Source: Rhodospirillaceae bacterium CCH5-H10 (GTDB lineage Bacteria; Pseudomonadota; Alphaproteobacteria; Reyranellales; Reyranellaceae). Taken from it: DNA of 13,462 bases. The first letter of the stretch is position 1. Each line of letters starts with the position of its first letter. The position numbers and the translations under genes were made by a program. The notes under the pieces were generated by a model. It saw only the letters and a program-made list of their open reading frames with translations. It did not search any database and had not been told where the DNA came from. The stretch covers positions 1 through 13,462 of the forward strand of contig LSKJ01000603.1 in assembly GCA_001557035.1 (NCBI GenBank). The letters are read 5' to 3'. Of the stretch, positions 12,067 through 13,462 are shown piece by piece.

Positions 12067-13462
12067 GTGACAACTGATTATAAATCCAGCGTTTTCCTGC
12101 CGAAGACCGACTTCCCCATGCGCGCGGGCCTTGCGAAGAAGGAGCCCGAGCTCCTGAAGCGCTGGGCCGACATGAAGCTCTGGGACCGGCTCAGGGCCGA
12201 GAGCCGGGGCCGGCCGAAGTTCGTGCTGCACGACGGCCCTCCCTACGCCAACGGTAACCTCCATATCGGCCACGCGCTCAACAAGATCCTGAAGGACCTC
12301 GTCTCGCGCACCCAGCAGATGCTGGGCAAGGACAGCCACTACGTCCCGGGCTGGGACTGCCACGGCCTGCCGATCGAGTGGAAGATCGAGGAACAGTACC
12401 GCGCCAAGAAGCAGGACAAGGACCAGGTTCCGATCGTCGAGTTCCGGCGGGAGTGCCGCGCCTTCGCCGATCACTGGATCACCGTCCAGCGCGAGGAGTT
12501 CAAGCGCCTCGGCGTCGACGGCGACTGGGACAACTACTACTCGACGATGAAGTACGAGTCCGAGGCGGTCATCGTGAAGGAACTGGGCAAGTTCCTCATG
12601 AACGGCGGCCTCTACAAGGGCTCGAAGGCGGTGCTGTGGTCGGTGGTCGAGAAGACCGCGCTGGCCGAGGCCGAGATCGAGTATCACGACCATACGTCGG
12701 ACACGATCCATGTCCGTTTCCCGGTGGTGAAGTCGAAGGGCGGCAAGCTCGACGGCGCCGCCATCGTGATCTGGACGACGACGCCGTGGACCATGCCGGG
12801 CAACCGCGCGCTGGCCTATGGCCGCGACATCGCCTACGCGCTGGTCGAAGTTGCCTCGGTCGGCGAGGGCAGCAAGGCCCGCGTCGGCGAGAAGCTGGTA
12901 CTGGCGCGCGACCTGGTCGACGCGGTCGCGGCGGAAACGAAGTTCACCCCGAAGATCGTGGGCGAGGTGTCGGCCGACGATCTCGACGGGCTGATCGCGG
13001 CGCATCCGTTCCGCGGCAAGGGCTTCGAGTTCGACGTGCGCCTGCTCGCCGGAGAGTTCGTGACGGCCGATGCCGGCACGGGCTTCGTGCACATCGCGCC
13101 GGGCCATGGCGCCGACGACTACGAGCTGGGCGTCGCCAATGGCGTCGAAGTGCCGGACACGGTGGCCGAGGACGGCAGCTACTATCCGCACGTGCCGCTG
13201 TTCGCGGGCAAGCGCGTCTACACGCAGGACGGCAAGAAGGGCGACGCCAACCGCACCGCCATCGCGCTGCTCGACGAGATGGGCAAGCTGCTCGCCTCGG
13301 GCCGCATCACGCATTCCTATCCGCATTCCTGGCGCTCCAAGGCGCCGGTCATCTTCCGCAACGCGCCGCAATGGTTCATCGCCATGGACAAGCCGATCCC
13401 CGAGATCGGCGGGACCTTGCGCGAGAAGGCGCTGGCGGCGATCGACGTCACGCGCTTCGTGC
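12067..13462 (+). CDS. ileS: Isoleucyl-tRNA synthetase, N-terminal part (runs off the right edge)
   Basis: The first 465 residues of the class Ia synthetase that charges tRNA-Ile in the cytosol; the frame is open to the window edge. The GTG at 12067 gives the standard N-terminus (TTDYKSSVFLPKTDFPMR). The catalytic HIGH motif is intact in PPYANGNLHIGH (residues 58-69), followed by GWDCHGLPIEWK. The CP1 editing domain shows WTTTPWTMPGN (236-246) and GTGFVHIAPGHGADD (337-351). The KMSKS loop and zinc-binding C-terminus lie beyond the window. Only a weak GAG precedes the start codon, which may add to translational control. A long minus-strand open frame across this gene is a shadow. Confidence 0.97.
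   Translation, partial: MTTDYKSSVFLPKTDFPMRAGLAKKEPELLKRWADMKLWDRLRAESRGRPKFVLHDGPPYANGNLHIGHALNKILKDLVSRTQQMLGKDSHYVPGWDCHGLPIEWKIEEQYRAKKQDKDQVPIVEFRRECRAFADHWITVQREEFKRLGVDGDWDNYYSTMKYESEAVIVKELGKFLMNGGLYKGSKAVLWSVVEKTALAEAEIEYHDHTSDTIHVRFPVVKSKGGKLDGAAIVIWTTTPWTMPGNRALAYGRDIAYALVEVASVGEGSKARVGEKLVLARDLVDAVAAETKFTPKIVGEVSADDLDGLIAAHPFRGKGFEFDVRLLAGEFVTADAGTGFVHIAPGHGADDYELGVANGVEVPDTVAEDGSYYPHVPLFAGKRVYTQDGKKGDANRTAIALLDEMGKLLASGRITHSYPHSWRSKAPVIFRNAPQWFIAMDKPIPEIGGTLREKALAAIDVTRFV

Noticed and set aside
11809..13371. A 520-codon open frame on the minus strand at the right end.
   Set aside because: It lies opposite ribF and ileS, whose motifs are unmistakable, and its product is a low-complexity Arg/Val/Ala-rich sequence with no family features: a codon-composition shadow of GC-rich DNA.

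Overview
GC-rich (roughly two-thirds G+C) chromosomal DNA from an alphaproteobacterium. The evidence is the ribF-ileS gene order, many GTG/TTG starts, LysR and Bug-type genes, and short palindromic intergenic repeats of the kind common in Bradyrhizobium, Rhodopseudomonas and Reyranella relatives. A Reyranella-like organism is my best guess, from memory only. I see no tRNA, rRNA, CRISPR array, transposase or phage gene.

Layout, left to right. (1) 94-2401, minus strand: a three-gene operon of a LysR regulator, a DUF488 protein and an alpha/beta hydrolase with an aspartate nucleophile. Both junctions are ATGA overlaps. (2) 2596-4263, plus strand: a TauE/SafE-type membrane protein and two tandem hotdog thioesterases, spaced 8 and 1 nt. 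(3) 4444-5343, minus strand: a second LysR regulator, divergent from a plus-strand operon (5414-8168) of a HAD hydrolase, an orphan Bug/TctC solute-binding protein and a PLP-dependent D-threonine aldolase/D-serine dehydratase-like enzyme. A perfect 7-6-7 palindrome covers the LysR start codon. (4) 8290-10440, minus strand: a phosphotransferase of the aminoglycoside-phosphotransferase fold, a DUF6285 protein and an ArsR-like regulator with a cysteine-rich C-terminal domain. (5) 10509 to the right edge, plus strand: a MaoC/PhaJ-type enoyl-CoA hydratase, ribF and the first 465 codons of ileS.

The best candidate for something new is the ileS leader (11903-12066). A promoter-like sequence overlaps the ribF stop codon. 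About 10 nt after its -10 box begins a 15-codon ORF, MFIGAFQERIIRPVR, with three isoleucines including an adjacent pair. The tandem Ile codons sit directly before a GC-rich hairpin that ends in TTT, and the ORF's stop codon lies in the hairpin loop. The 3' arm of this hairpin can instead pair with a segment further downstream. This is what a ribosome-stalling attenuator for isoleucyl-tRNA synthetase would look like. It is a prediction from one sequence.

Two families of small structured repeats also stand out. One occurs as head-to-head inverted pairs at 2482-2588 and 4291-4400, with one more half at 1-56; its stem sequences vary but stay self-complementary. The other is a 27-nt hairpin in two inverted copies (8174-8249) whose two differences form a compensatory base-pair change. 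Both suggest selection on folding.
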